Origin: Leptolyngbyaceae cyanobacterium C42_A2020_001
GTDB taxonomy: Bacteria; Cyanobacteriota; Cyanobacteriia; Leptolyngbyales; Leptolyngbyaceae
DNA length: 64,000 bases
Assembly: GCA_015272515.1 (NCBI GenBank)
Contig: JACYLN010000061.1
Span: 62,001-126,000 of the forward strand
Reading direction: 5' to 3'
A program made the position numbers and the translations under genes. The notes beneath the pieces are model-generated. The model ran no database searches and was not told where the DNA came from. It was given only the letters and a program-made list of their open reading frames with translations. This document shows positions 8,680 to 17,178 of the stretch, one piece after another. Positions within the stretch are counted from its first letter, which is position 1. Each line of letters begins with the position of its first letter.

Positions 8680-9459
8680 TTAACGGTTCAAGAATCGATC
8701 TAAGATTTCGTCTTTCTGCCCAGGGCTTAATTCGGGAGGGGCTGGGTGGGAAGGCGGTTCTGTAGATACTGGAGGTTTTAGGAATAGAGAGGTTTCTTTA
8801 TCGTTTTCGGCTAGGGGATCGTCCCAACCAGGGATGTCGGTTAATGATAAGTTTCCTTCTTCAAGAGAAGCTTGGGAGGTAATAGGTTCTGCCTGGCTGA
8901 AGTTTGTTTGATTCAGTAGTTCTGTTGATACGGCTTCTAATGTGAGAGCGGTTGAGCAGACGAAAAAGATGAAGGAGAGGCTGCCAAGCCGGATGCGATC
9001 GCCATCTTTGAGCAAGACTGGGCGGCGCACTGCTTCTCCATTCAGGTAGGTGCCGTTTGTACTGTTGAGATCTACCAGGTAAAACCCTTGATTGTGTACA
9101 TATCGGATCATGGCGTGTCTTCGGGAAAGCCGTTTGTCCTGTACACAAACTCCTGCTTGGCGATCTCGTCCAATAATCCAGGCTTGCTGAGGCTGAATTA
9201 ACAACTGGGTTTGATTCTTCAGCAAGTTAGTAACAAGGTATGCTTGCCCATCTCGAATACCACCCTGCACGTATTGCCAAACCCCACGTACACGATGACG
9301 GCTGTCAGTATTCTCTAAATCCAGAATTTCATCTAGCAGTTCCCGATGATGCTCATAAAGCTTTAGAAAAACGCGGTACAGTCCCAAACGCTGATCTAAA
9401 TCAGATGAGTTTGCGGTTGAATTAAGCGGTAGATCGGCTAGCGGATTTGAGTCAAACAT
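8680..9459 (-). CDS. FHA-domain protein
   Basis: 259 residues. An N-terminal helical region (about 15-70, LDQRLGLYRVFLKLYEHHRELLDEILDLE) precedes one FHA domain (about 85-170) with the phosphothreonine-binding signature: IGRDR, LSRRHAMI, LVDLNSTNGTYLNG. The C-terminus is acidic and Pro-rich, ending in PGQKDEILDRFLNR. FHA domains read phosphothreonine, so this is a likely effector of Ser/Thr kinase signalling; the partner kinase is not adjacent. Two more FHA proteins lie at 26.7-29.2 kb. Convergent with recA. Confidence 0.85.
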   Translation of the reverse strand: MFDSNPLADLPLNSTANSSDLDQRLGLYRVFLKLYEHHRELLDEILDLENTDSRHRVRGVWQYVQGGIRDGQAYLVTNLLKNQTQLLIQPQQAWIIGRDRQAGVCVQDKRLSRRHAMIRYVHNQGFYLVDLNSTNGTYLNGEAVRRPVLLKDGDRIRLGSLSFIFFVCSTALTLEAVSTELLNQTNFSQAEPITSQASLEEGNLSLTDIPGWDDPLAENDKETSLFLKPPVSTEPPSHPAPPELSPGQKDEILDRFLNR

Positions 9460-10122
9460 ACATTTGGAGGGGTCGATATTTAAGAAGAAGGCTCCTACAT
9501 TCCGTGCTCCATCATTCCGAAATGTACCATGTGCAGGAGTCTTAGTCAGTTAGCCGTATAACCGTTATCTGGAATGAGCGTACGGATGCTGACTGAGATC
9601 ACGGAACATACTAATTATTGTTACTACGAAACCTCAATTGGATGGTTCGTTCACTAAACCGACTTGCCGGGTGATTCCAGAGGTTTGACTAGGAAACAGT
9701 GGATTCCATGAATGAGATTAAATCGCTTAAACAAAATTTTACAAGCGATAACTACAAGGTATAACTCAATCTTGAGATAGATAACCGCATGATTACGGGT
9801 TACTAAGGTGTATTAAGGCTCTCGTCAAGCGAACGCTCGTTAGAATTACGTGAAAATTAAGTTTTTTAGATACTTTTGGTAACTAGGAAAAAAGTATTGA
9901 GTATTGTAATTCTACACACAGTGCCCAAACAGCTTTCTACAATTGGAGAGTAAGGGCGTTTGCTGCCTCAAATTAGATAGCAAATGGTACTGCATTTGTT
10001 GTAAACGCTTTTTCTTCCGAGGAAATGCGGGTTTCTCACATCAGGGTAATTACCACAGCGGCAACCACTAGTTTGACCTTTTAGGTTCTTCGCCAACGTT
10101 TAAGCATCTACTTGAACTGCGA
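9460..10122. other. 660-base non-coding stretch
   Basis: Between the divergent FHA gene and an unknown ORF. A+T-rich in the middle, several TTGANA-like and TATAAT-like hexamers, and a TGTA-ATTC-TACA dyad near 9908-9919. That dyad resembles an NtcA box but has 9 rather than 8 bases between the nearest GTA and TAC. No tRNA, terminator or protein-coding signal recognised. Confidence 0.35.
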
Positions 10123-10803
10123 TTGCGTCAGTGCGATCGCTATGAATCTAGTCGTGAAAGTTATCCGTTTCATCGACGTGGATTCAGGCTTAACCGTCAG
10201 TTCAGCACACGTTTCTTTGTCGAACTGACACAAGGATTAAGAAAATCGTTGGTTGATGTTAAAGCTATGGTGATCAATCTACCCGATGATAATCGTTGTT
10301 CTGTGGATGCAATCCAGTTAGAAACTAAACGCTCCAAGTGGATTGCATCTCAGTTAAAGTACCCGAATGCTGCCGCTCAAGCATCGCCAACTCCTACCCA
10401 GAACTCACCGAAAGTGTTGGCAGACTCAGTCAGTTATTGGGCAATCGATTTATTAGAGCCACCTATTCCAAACAAAGAACGTTCATCAACACACCCTTGC
10501 CAACCCTCCCAACCTCTTACTGAACTCCAGCAACTTCAACAGGCGGCTAACTTAGGGGAACAACAAAAAGTTCGTGGTCACTCAATTGCGAAAGCCACGG
10601 TTTTACATACACCAGAAAGAATAAGAAGTTACGCAGATCCCATTTCTCCCCTTCGAGAACGAGACATTCAAGCGTTAGCAGTGCTCTTTCAGCGGGATGA
10701 TATCGCTATGATTGAGGCTGATCTTACCCAGATGTTGCTGCGCCTGCTACCGGAACCCTGTTGGGAAGAGGATGGGTTTGAGTTTCTCAAAGAATTTTTA
10801 TAA
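10123..10803 (+). CDS. Hypothetical protein
   Basis: 226 codons from a TTG at 10123; an in-frame ATG at 10267 (MVINLPDDN) would give 178 residues and is equally plausible. No family recognised. The middle is polar and Pro/Gln-rich (QASPTPTQNSPKV, HPCQPSQPLTELQQLQQ); the last 50 residues look folded (RERDIQALAVLFQRDDIAMI then ADLTQMLLRLLPEPCWEE, ending FLKEFL), a helical acidic module. No signal peptide or membrane helix. It stands alone on the plus strand, convergent with ssb 15 bases away. Confidence 0.5.
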   Translation: MRQCDRYESSRESYPFHRRGFRLNRQFSTRFFVELTQGLRKSLVDVKAMVINLPDDNRCSVDAIQLETKRSKWIASQLKYPNAAAQASPTPTQNSPKVLADSVSYWAIDLLEPPIPNKERSSTHPCQPSQPLTELQQLQQAANLGEQQKVRGHSIAKATVLHTPERIRSYADPISPLRERDIQALAVLFQRDDIAMIEADLTQMLLRLLPEPCWEEDGFEFLKEFL

Positions 10804-10817
10804 CTTGAAGCTCCACT

Positions 10818-11309
10818 TTAAAACGGGATATCGTCCAGGTTTGGTTCAGGGGTTACTTCTGGAGCAGAAAACTTAGCGGTTGACGCTTTTGCTTTCGGTG
10901 AACTGCCTGAACGAGGTGCAAAAGTTCCGTTGCTGCGAGAAGCGGGTGGAGTGTCTTTTGGAGTGGCAGGGGTAGGAACTGTGACGGTTGATTCTAAAGA
11001 TAGCCCTGCACCAATGCGATGAAGCCGTTGAGCGGTGAGTTCTGCTCGCTTCTCCTTGAATCCCTCTGGACGATCAATCGTGTTCATATTCAGTCGTCCT
11101 TCAATCACAACGCGATCGCCTTCGTGATAATTCGCCTGAATTTCCTGCGCCAAATTACCCCATCCAATCACTTTTAAGGTCGAGGGAGGATCTTCAGGAC
11201 GCAGCCCCGCAAATTGCACCAGCATTTCGGCGATCGGAGTTTGGTTATCAGGCGTGTAACGAAGTTCTGGCTCTTGAACAATTTCTGCCATCAACACACA
11301 GGTATTCAT
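10818..11309 (-). CDS. ssb: Single-stranded DNA-binding protein
   Basis: 163 residues. N-terminal OB fold (MNTCVLMAEIVQEPELRYTP through about residue 105; LKVIGWGNLAQEI and GDRVVIEGRLNMNTIDRPEG are family strands), a disordered Pro/Ser/Thr/Lys-rich linker, and the acidic tip LDDIPF that recruits repair and replication partners. It is the cyanobacterial type whose OB fold is diverged from E. coli SSB (note FAGLRPEDPPSTL). recA and xseAB are within 5 kb. Confidence 0.92.
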   Translation of the reverse strand: MNTCVLMAEIVQEPELRYTPDNQTPIAEMLVQFAGLRPEDPPSTLKVIGWGNLAQEIQANYHEGDRVVIEGRLNMNTIDRPEGFKEKRAELTAQRLHRIGAGLSLESTVTVPTPATPKDTPPASRSNGTFAPRSGSSPKAKASTAKFSAPEVTPEPNLDDIPF

Positions 11310-11419
11310 TCAGGGCTACCTCCCTCAAAGGAAAATGGGTATAGTACAAGTGAATTAGTAAGGAGTCTGCAAATGATTTTAGCAGCTAACTCTCACAGGT
11401 GAACATTGACCGAGTTGTT

Positions 11420-11797
11420 TCAACCACTTACCCATTGCCGACACCCACCGAGTCCTAGTTCTGGGTCTTGGCGATAAGCTTCCTCTGCAACCCAAACCTG
11501 CACATCCTTATTCAGCCCAATCCAGTATAAATACTGGGCACCCGGGTTGTAACGAACCCCCACCCGGATGTTTGAAAAATCATCTTCAGCCGTCTCAAAC
11601 CCAAATCGAACCGTCAACTGGGCGACTAAACATTCAGGAGTATCAGCATATTCACCAAATGTTTCTCGTTCACGCCAAAACTTCTCTAGAAATGGAGTCA
11701 GGATTGGCAAAATCTTTTCAGGGCTGCCGCCACGGGTGGCATAAACCAGAGCGGGGTTCCCCTCCACAATTAAGTGGTATGGATGTGGCATAGACAA
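11420..11797 (-). CDS. Conserved hypothetical protein
   Basis: 125 residues, no signal peptide or membrane helix. Composition and the alternating strand pattern (HPYHLIVEGNPALVYATRGG; CLVAQLTVRFGFE; IRVGVRYNPGAQYLYWIGLNKDVQVWV) suggest a small alpha/beta protein. It ends GLGGCRQWVSG. I recognise no named family. The ATG start is supported by a good N-terminal strand. Upstream of apcF in the same orientation would be ssb; spacing over 100 bases on each side suggests a single-gene unit. Confidence 0.6.
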   Translation of the reverse strand: MSMPHPYHLIVEGNPALVYATRGGSPEKILPILTPFLEKFWRERETFGEYADTPECLVAQLTVRFGFETAEDDFSNIRVGVRYNPGAQYLYWIGLNKDVQVWVAEEAYRQDPELGLGGCRQWVSG

Positions 11798-11886
11798 ATG
11801 ATGACTTCACGCTAGCTAAGGACACATGACACCAACTATCGCCTATATTTAAGCGTTAAATCTCAGTTCCGAAAAGAACGCTTCCT

Positions 11887-11920
11887 AAAAAAGATGGGGT
11901 GCGATCGCTCACACCCCACC
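11887..11920 (-). terminator. Rho-independent terminator of apcF
   Basis: Read on the minus strand: GTGGGGTG, loop containing a HIP1 octamer (GCGATCGC), CACCCCAT, then TTTTTT. It begins just past the apcF stop codon. Confidence 0.8.
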
Positions 11921-11940
11921 GTCTCAAACCAATCAGAATA

Positions 11941-12450
11941 TTAAATGTTCTTTTCGCTTAACTCACGAGTCATGTAATCAAACGGTTGATCAACCACAGA
12001 ACCAGAAGCCACGCCAGACTCCTCAAGCTGCGCTTTCACAATTTCTTTCATAATCTGGATGCCCCGCACCGTTGGACCAATCGGAACCCCCAACGAGTTG
12101 TACGTTTCCCGTAACCCTTCCAAAACACGCTCATCCAAAACATCTGTATCCCCCGCCACCAGAGCGTAGCTTGCATAGCGTAGGTAATAATCCATATCTC
12201 TCAAACAGGCTGCATACCGACGAGTGGTGTAAGCATTACCACCCGGACGAATCAGTTCAGGTTGTTCTTCAAACAACTGCAACCCAGCTTGTTTCACGAT
12301 AGCAGCCGCATTTGATGTAATCACTGCTGCTGCCTGCACCCGCACAATTCCTGAATCAAAATAACTTTTTAAGCGATCAATCGCGTTACGGTCTAAATAC
12401 CGACCCGTATTGTCGTAGTTCTTAATCAGGCTTGTTACTGCATCCCGCAT
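11941..12450 (-). CDS. apcF: Allophycocyanin beta-18 subunit
   Basis: 169 residues, exactly the ApcF length. Phycobilisome-core beta-type subunit located beside the core-membrane linker ApcE, helping pass excitation to photosystem II. The sequence begins MRDAVTSLIKNYDNTGRYLD and contains RPGGNAYTTRRYAACLRDMDYYLRYASYA; Cys82 in this block binds phycocyanobilin, and Asn72 is at the site of beta-subunit asparagine methylation. RETYNSLGVPIGPTVRGIQ is typical of ApcF rather than ApcB. It is monocistronic, as usual for this gene, with its own terminator. Confidence 0.93.
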   Translation of the reverse strand: MRDAVTSLIKNYDNTGRYLDRNAIDRLKSYFDSGIVRVQAAAVITSNAAAIVKQAGLQLFEEQPELIRPGGNAYTTRRYAACLRDMDYYLRYASYALVAGDTDVLDERVLEGLRETYNSLGVPIGPTVRGIQIMKEIVKAQLEESGVASGSVVDQPFDYMTRELSEKNI

Positions 12451-13042
12451 TGAATTTATCTCCCGATCATCCTTCTAGCAAACAAACAAACTAGCAAACA
12501 ATCAAATTTAGTTAATCTTTGCCCTGCTTCACCAGAAAAACTCTGCTTACACAAGTAGAGCAAGCCATTAAAAAACCCAGCTAACTGCCATTGTTAAATG
12601 AATTAACTGCCTGCCAGGTCAATCCCCTCAAGACGCGACCCCTCTCCTAAGAGATTCTCGCCTCAGGATTTATGGTCAGTGTATCACGACGAGGCACTCG
12701 CAACCCGCCTATCACGCCCGTTTTGGCGTGTAAAGAGATGTTGAGAAAACCCTCCCTCCTCGCCTGTTTGTGTATAAGAATAATCCCTAATTTGTCGAAG
12801 TCGAATTTGATGCATCCCCTGTAATTTGTAATTTCGTATACAAAACGGGTGCAAGCCTGTCTCTAGGATGATTCAGATGTGGAAAGTGGTTTCTGGGTGA
12901 CTCAGCGGCTTTACCACTGACGTGGCTTCAGTTTTCCTAAACTCTTAAGCGCTTCCAAACTCGTTTTCCCTAGCTTCTCTTTTGTACTGACTTGTCCTCA
13001 ACTTTTTTAGCTTTTAAGACAGCCCGAAGTAAGGAGTAATTC
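12451..13042. other. apcF-glnA divergent regulatory region
   Basis: 590 bases between divergent apcF and glnA. It holds an A/C-rich leader for apcF with ACAAACTAGCAAACAA repeats, a CACGCC/GGCGTG hairpin at 12713-12730 without a T tract, and the NtcA-type glnA promoter at 12827-12868. Confidence 0.6.
12827..12868 (+). promoter_or_regulatory. NtcA-activated promoter of glnA
   Basis: A perfect GTA-N8-TAC palindrome at 12827-12840 is followed, after exactly 22 bases, by TAGGAT (TAN3T form of the -10 box) at 12863-12868. This is the canonical layout in which NtcA replaces the -35 element; transcription would begin near 12875, giving a leader of about 170 bases. Activation under nitrogen limitation follows from known NtcA biology. 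Confidence 0.88.
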
Positions 13043-14461
13043 ATGGCGACCCCGCAGGAAATCCTGGAATGGATTAAGCGTGACAACATTCAGATGATTG
13101 ATCTTAAGTTCATCGACACGCCTGGTACGTGGCAGCATCTAACGCTGTACCACAACATGATCGATGAAAGTAGCTTTACGGAAGGCGTTGCCTTTGACGG
13201 TTCCAGTATTCGGGGTTGGAAAGCCATTAACGATTCAGATATGGCAATGGTTCCCGATCCGGATACTGCGTGGATCGATCCTTTTATGGAAGAGCCGACC
13301 CTCAGTATGATCTGTAGCATCATAGAGCCTCGGACAGGACAGCCTTACAGCCGCGATCCCCGCTCAATTGCTCAAAAAGCGATCGATTACCTGAACTCAA
13401 CTGGTCTTGGCGACACTTGTTACTTCGGTCCGGAAGCAGAATTTTTTATCTTCGACGATGTTCGCTTTGACCAAACTCAAAACTCCGGCTACTACTCAGT
13501 AGATAGCGTAGAGGGCGTTTGGAACTCTGGGCGTGAAGAGGCGGGTGGTAACCTGGCTTATAAGCCTCGTAACAAAGAGGGGTATTTCCCTGTCGCCCCA
13601 ACCGATACTCTGCAAGACATCCGGACTGAGATGCTACTGACTATGCTGAAGTGCGGGGTGCCAATTGAGAAGCATCACCACGAAGTGGCAACGGGTGGAC
13701 AGTGTGAGTTGGGTTTCCGCTTTGCCGAATTGGTGAAAGCTGCTGACTACTTGATGACCTATAAGTACTGCATCAAGAATGTGGCGAAGAAATATGGCAA
13801 GACTGTAACTTTCATGCCCAAGCCTTTGTTTTGTGATAACGGGACGGGGATGCACTGTCACCAATCCATATGGAAAGGTGGACAACCCACATTTTTTGGT
13901 GATGGTTATGCTCAACTCAGCAAAACTGCCCTGAACTACATTGGTGGCTTGCTGAAACACGCTCCAGCTCTTCTGGCATTTACCAATCCTTCCACCAACT
14001 CCTACAAGCGCCTGGTGCCTGGTTTTGAGGCTCCAGTTAACCTGGCATACTCTCAAGGGAACCGCTCTGCCTCCATTCGGATTCCACTCACTGGCGACAA
14101 TCCTAAAGCGAAGCGCCTGGAGTTCCGGTGTCCCGATCCTTCCTGTAACCCTTATCTGGCGTTTGCAGCGATGCTGTGTGCGGGTATTGACGGCATTAAG
14201 AATGAGATCGATCCCGGTTCTTCACTGGATGTAGATATTTACGAACTCAGCCCTGAAGAACTGGCGAAAGTTCCTTCTACCCCGGCATCGCTGATGGATG
14301 CTCTGAAGAACCTGGAGAAAGATCACGAATTCTTGACGGCGGGTGGCGTGTTCACCGAAGACTTCATCGAGAACTGGATTAGCTACAAGCTCGATCGCGA
14401 AGTGATTCCGGTCAGTATTCGTCCTCACCCCTATGAGTTTGCGCTTTACTACGACTGCTAA
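13043..14461 (+). CDS. glnA: Glutamine synthetase, type I
   Basis: 472 residues, the dodecameric GSI length. Condenses ammonium and glutamate with ATP, the entry point of the GS-GOGAT pathway. Visible active-site blocks: FDGSSIRGW (Asp50-loop type), [10 protein letters not shown] with metal-binding Glu, [16 protein letters not shown] (metal/ATP), [15 protein letters not shown] (ATP-binding His), [17 protein letters not shown] (Glu flap), and [39 protein letters not shown] lies 6-8 bases before the ATG. Driven by a consensus NtcA promoter and closed by a strong terminator, so monocistronic. No inactivating-factor gene (gifA/gifB-like) is nearby. Confidence 0.98.
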   Translation: MATPQEILEWIKRDNIQMIDLKFIDTPGTWQHLTLYHNMIDESSFTEGVAFDGSSIRGWKAINDSDMAMVPDPDTAWIDPFMEEPTLSMICSIIEPRTGQPYSRDPRSIAQKAIDYLNSTGLGDTCYFGPEAEFFIFDDVRFDQTQNSGYYSVDSVEGVWNSGREEAGGNLAYKPRNKEGYFPVAPTDTLQDIRTEMLLTMLKCGVPIEKHHHEVATGGQCELGFRFAELVKAADYLMTYKYCIKNVAKKYGKTVTFMPKPLFCDNGTGMHCHQSIWKGGQPTFFGDGYAQLSKTALNYIGGLLKHAPALLAFTNPSTNSYKRLVPGFEAPVNLAYSQGNRSASIRIPLTGDNPKAKRLEFRCPDPSCNPYLAFAAMLCAGIDGIKNEIDPGSSLDVDIYELSPEELAKVPSTPASLMDALKNLEKDHEFLTAGGVFTEDFIENWISYKLDREVIPVSIRPHPYEFALYYDC

Positions 14462-14500
14462 CCCAACCTCCTGATGGGTGTGTTAAGAGTCTAGTTGGTG

Positions 14501-14524
14501 AAAGGCAGCGATCGCTGCCTTTTT
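14501..14524 (+). terminator. glnA terminator built on HIP1
   Basis: AAAGGCAGCGATCGCTGCCTTTTT: a perfect palindromic stem whose centre is the HIP1 octamer GCGATCGC, followed by five Ts. Confidence 0.88.
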
Positions 14525-14664
14525 CGTTCCTTCCTCTCAGCCATTGTGTACGGGAGGAACTTTTTTGATAAACCCTTTCCAACAATTAACGGATCAGCCT
14601 ATCAGCCATTAGAATTGGCATGGCTCTTCTTGCGTTTCTACGCCGGAGCTAACCCTTTCACTTA

Positions 14665-15141
14665 ATGGAACTCGTTATGGCGCTTGAAACCCCTAGCGAT
14701 GCGATCGCAGACCAGATTGTTGACGATGAGACTGCGAACAATCTGGTAGGAGTCATCGAAACGGTGATTGCCAGCCTCGATAGTGAGAATACGGCAATGG
14801 TTAACCGGAGCGAGGCTGGGCATGTTTGGAAATTTAAGTACGGAACGATTGAGGTGTTTGTCCAACTTACGGGATTGGGAGACGAAGATACGCTCACGGT
14901 GTGGTCGGCAGTGTTGAAACTTCCCGTAAAGAATGAACCCAAACTGATGCGGCAGCTTCTAGAACGGAATTGGTCTAGCACGTTAGAAGCTCGGTTTGGC
15001 ATTGTCAATGATGAAATAGTGGTGGTGACCAATCGATCGCTGGCGGATTTATCCCCCGGCGAAATCTCTCGCGCTATTACGATTGTTGCCACGATCGCCG
15101 ATGAAAGCGACGAACCCCTCCAGGAAGAATTTGGAGCCTAA
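14665..15141 (+). CDS. YbjN-domain protein
   Basis: 158 residues. A single YbjN / type III secretion chaperone-like alpha/beta domain from about 25 to 150: an N-terminal helix (NNLVGVIETVIASLD), strands HVWKFKYGTIEVFVQL and DTLTVWSAVLKLP, then KLMRQLLERNWSSTLEARFGIVNDEIVVVTNRSLADLSPGEISRAI. The family is common in cyanobacteria; its biochemical role is unknown, with chaperone-like binding suggested by the fold. ATG at 14665 or 14677 possible. Its 3' end overlaps the next gene by about 40 bases, so the two are probably co-translated. Confidence 0.8.
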   Translation: MELVMALETPSDAIADQIVDDETANNLVGVIETVIASLDSENTAMVNRSEAGHVWKFKYGTIEVFVQLTGLGDEDTLTVWSAVLKLPVKNEPKLMRQLLERNWSSTLEARFGIVNDEIVVVTNRSLADLSPGEISRAITIVATIADESDEPLQEEFGA

Positions 15142-15877
15142 ACCTAACTGGCGTTTTGTACCTCCTATTTGTGCTTCCGGGCAGGTACAGATGGCGTTAG
15201 ATTGCTGGTTATTTAAGCAACATTTGCAAGGGCTACACCCACCAACACTAAGGTTTTACACCTGGCAACCTATTGCCATCTCGCTGGGCTATCATCAGCG
15301 CCAATATCCAGATTCGTGGAATCATCTCACCTGGAATGGGCAACCTGTTGATCTGGTTCGTCGCCCTACCGGTGGGCGGGCAGTGCTACATCAAGGAGAC
15401 TTAACCTACGCCGTGGTTACATCTGAACTCTCTGGGAATCGGATGGAAGCCTACCAACAAATTTGCGAGTTCTTAATTCACGGGTGGCGATCGCTGGGAG
15501 TTGAATTACTCTATGGGCACGCTGGGCGAGGCTACATTGGGAATCCAAACTGTTTTGGCAGCGCCACCTCTGCTGACCTGGTTCTGGCAGATGGCTCCAA
15601 ACTAATTGGCAGTGCCCAATATCGACGAGGGAACACAGTTCTTCAACATGGCTCGATGCGATTACACCAGAGCGCAGACTTGTTTCAAACAGTGTTTGGC
15701 GAACGAGACACGCAAATGCCCCAGTTGCCCCTCAGTTTTCAAAATGAAACGATGTACGAAACACTTATCTCTGCGTTAGTTGCAGCCGCGATGGATTGCT
15801 TTGGTGCTGCGTTTGAGGTGAAGCCACTCTCCCACCAAGAATGGCAAATGGTGTGCGAGACGTATACACACTCTTAA
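15101..15877 (+). CDS. Lipoate/biotin-protein ligase (LplA/LipM-like) family
   Basis: 258 residues from ATG 15101; a TTG at 15083 is an alternative. BPL/LplA catalytic domain: MALDCWLFKQH near 20-30, YTWQPIAISLGYHQ near 49-62, and the signature VRRPTGGRAVLHQGDLTYAVV near 80-100 (family RRxxGGGAVxHDxGxLxYS), plus GYIGNPNCFGSATSADLVLADGSKLIGSAQ with the conserved Lys-Leu-x-Gly-Ser. It could transfer lipoate or octanoate to E2/GcvH proteins; substrate choice within this family cannot be read here. One oddity is GGR where most members have GGG. It overlaps the YbjN gene and is convergent with the site-2 protease gene (stops overlap by 4 bases). Confidence 0.82.
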   Translation: MKATNPSRKNLEPKPNWRFVPPICASGQVQMALDCWLFKQHLQGLHPPTLRFYTWQPIAISLGYHQRQYPDSWNHLTWNGQPVDLVRRPTGGRAVLHQGDLTYAVVTSELSGNRMEAYQQICEFLIHGWRSLGVELLYGHAGRGYIGNPNCFGSATSADLVLADGSKLIGSAQYRRGNTVLQHGSMRLHQSADLFQTVFGERDTQMPQLPLSFQNETMYETLISALVAAAMDCFGAAFEVKPLSHQEWQMVCETYTHS

Positions 15878-17085
15878 GTCCGACTCTCAGAAGCCTCGAT
15901 CGCGGATTGGGCGATCGTGCCCAACGGAAAGCCAACCGGATAAGCTCCCTCATCCTTAATTTGTTTAATTAAGGTTTCAGAAACAGTCATCCGCAGTTTT
16001 TGTGCCAGTGCCCGTACAATATCGCCCCGATCAATCACACCAGACACCGCACCCGCTGGAGAAAGCACCGTCATTCGTCGCAACTGTCGCGACTCCATCT
16101 GTTGAATCACCTCAACCAGTGGGGTCGATTCCTCAACGGAAGGAATGTCTACAAGCGGCTGAATGATACGGAACAGGTTATTCGTTTCCCACTCGCTGCG
16201 CTCGATGTAGTGCAAATCATCGGTAATCACCATGCCACGATAGCGTCCATCCGAAGAAGCGTAATATACCTCCGAACGAGCGTTACCCAATAAATAATCA
16301 TCGGCAAACCGCCGCAGTGTCATTTCTGCGTCTACCACTCGAAATTCACGCGTCATTGCTTCCGAGGCTTTCAGAGCCAGCAGCGTCTCTTGCAATTCTG
16401 TGACCCGATCAGAGGTGCTGGCATTTTGCAGCATGAACCAGCCGATCAGCGCAAACCACAGCCCACTAAAGCCCAAAAACAAAATGCTGCCAATCAACAA
16501 CCATCCCAAAGCTTTGCCAGTGCTGGCTGCCCAATGAGCACCTTTGAAGCGGCTTCCGGTTACTTTCCAAACAGCAGCTTTCAGGATTTGTCCTCCGTCT
16601 AATGGCAGTCCTGGCAAGAGGTTAAACAACGCCAGGATCAGATTAATTGAGGCTAGGTTTCCAGCCATGACTTTTAGCGGTGAGGAATCGCCAGGGATTA
16701 CAAGCAGTACGGTGCCCAGTAGAACAAACAGCAATATGCTAACGACCGGACCTGCGATCGCCACTTGAAGCGCCTGTCCTGGTGTTTTCGATTCCTGATC
16801 AATAGAGGCAACGCCCCCAAACAAGAATAAAGTGATGGAGTTGACCTTGATCCCCTGCGATCGCGCAACCAAACTGTGACCCAGTTCGTGCATTAAAACC
16901 GACCCCAACAGCAAGAGCGCTGTCGCAACAGCGGCTCCATAAATCGTTCCAAGTCCCCAAGCTGGGTACTTTTCCTGCCAATTCCCGCCGATCTGATAAA
17001 TAAGGAACGCCAGAATTAGAAACCAGGATGGATCGATGAACAGAGGAATTCCGAATAGCGATCCAACCCGCCAACCTCCCTGCAT
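15874..17085 (-). CDS. Site-2 protease family (M50) with C-terminal CBS pair
   Basis: 403 residues. Integral-membrane zinc metalloprotease of the Rip3/SpoIVFB type: several membrane helices (18-35, 47-70, about 105-130, 137-165, about 195-225), HELGH at about residues 66-70 in the first catalytic helix, and the LLPGLPLDGGQIL motif near 157-169 supplying the third ligand (Asp). Residues about 245-380 form two CBS repeats (VDAEMTLRRFADDYLL; PLVDIPSVEESTPLVEVIQQME), a nucleotide-sensing module expected to gate cleavage. Substrates of this class are membrane-bound anti-sigma or transcription factors; none is adjacent. Reads toward, and barely overlaps, the ligase gene. Confidence 0.92.
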   Translation of the reverse strand: MQGGWRVGSLFGIPLFIDPSWFLILAFLIYQIGGNWQEKYPAWGLGTIYGAAVATALLLLGSVLMHELGHSLVARSQGIKVNSITLFLFGGVASIDQESKTPGQALQVAIAGPVVSILLFVLLGTVLLVIPGDSSPLKVMAGNLASINLILALFNLLPGLPLDGGQILKAAVWKVTGSRFKGAHWAASTGKALGWLLIGSILFLGFSGLWFALIGWFMLQNASTSDRVTELQETLLALKASEAMTREFRVVDAEMTLRRFADDYLLGNARSEVYYASSDGRYRGMVITDDLHYIERSEWETNNLFRIIQPLVDIPSVEESTPLVEVIQQMESRQLRRMTVLSPAGAVSGVIDRGDIVRALAQKLRMTVSETLIKQIKDEGAYPVGFPLGTIAQSAIEASESRT

Positions 17086-17178
17086 AATGACTCCTTCATT
17101 CCTATGCTTCTAGGATAAGGGATGAGAAGGAGCAGCGACAGAGTAAGCAGGCGGTCATCTCTCCATCTGAAGAGGTTT

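Noticed and set aside
9899-9925. GTATTGTAATTCTACAC as an NtcA box
   Set aside because: The spacing between GTA and TAC is 9 not 8, and no TAN3T box was found at 22 bases.
12713-12730. CACGCC/GGCGTG hairpin in the apcF-glnA region as a terminator
   Set aside because: Only 6-bp arms and no T tract on either strand; it is divergent to both genes.
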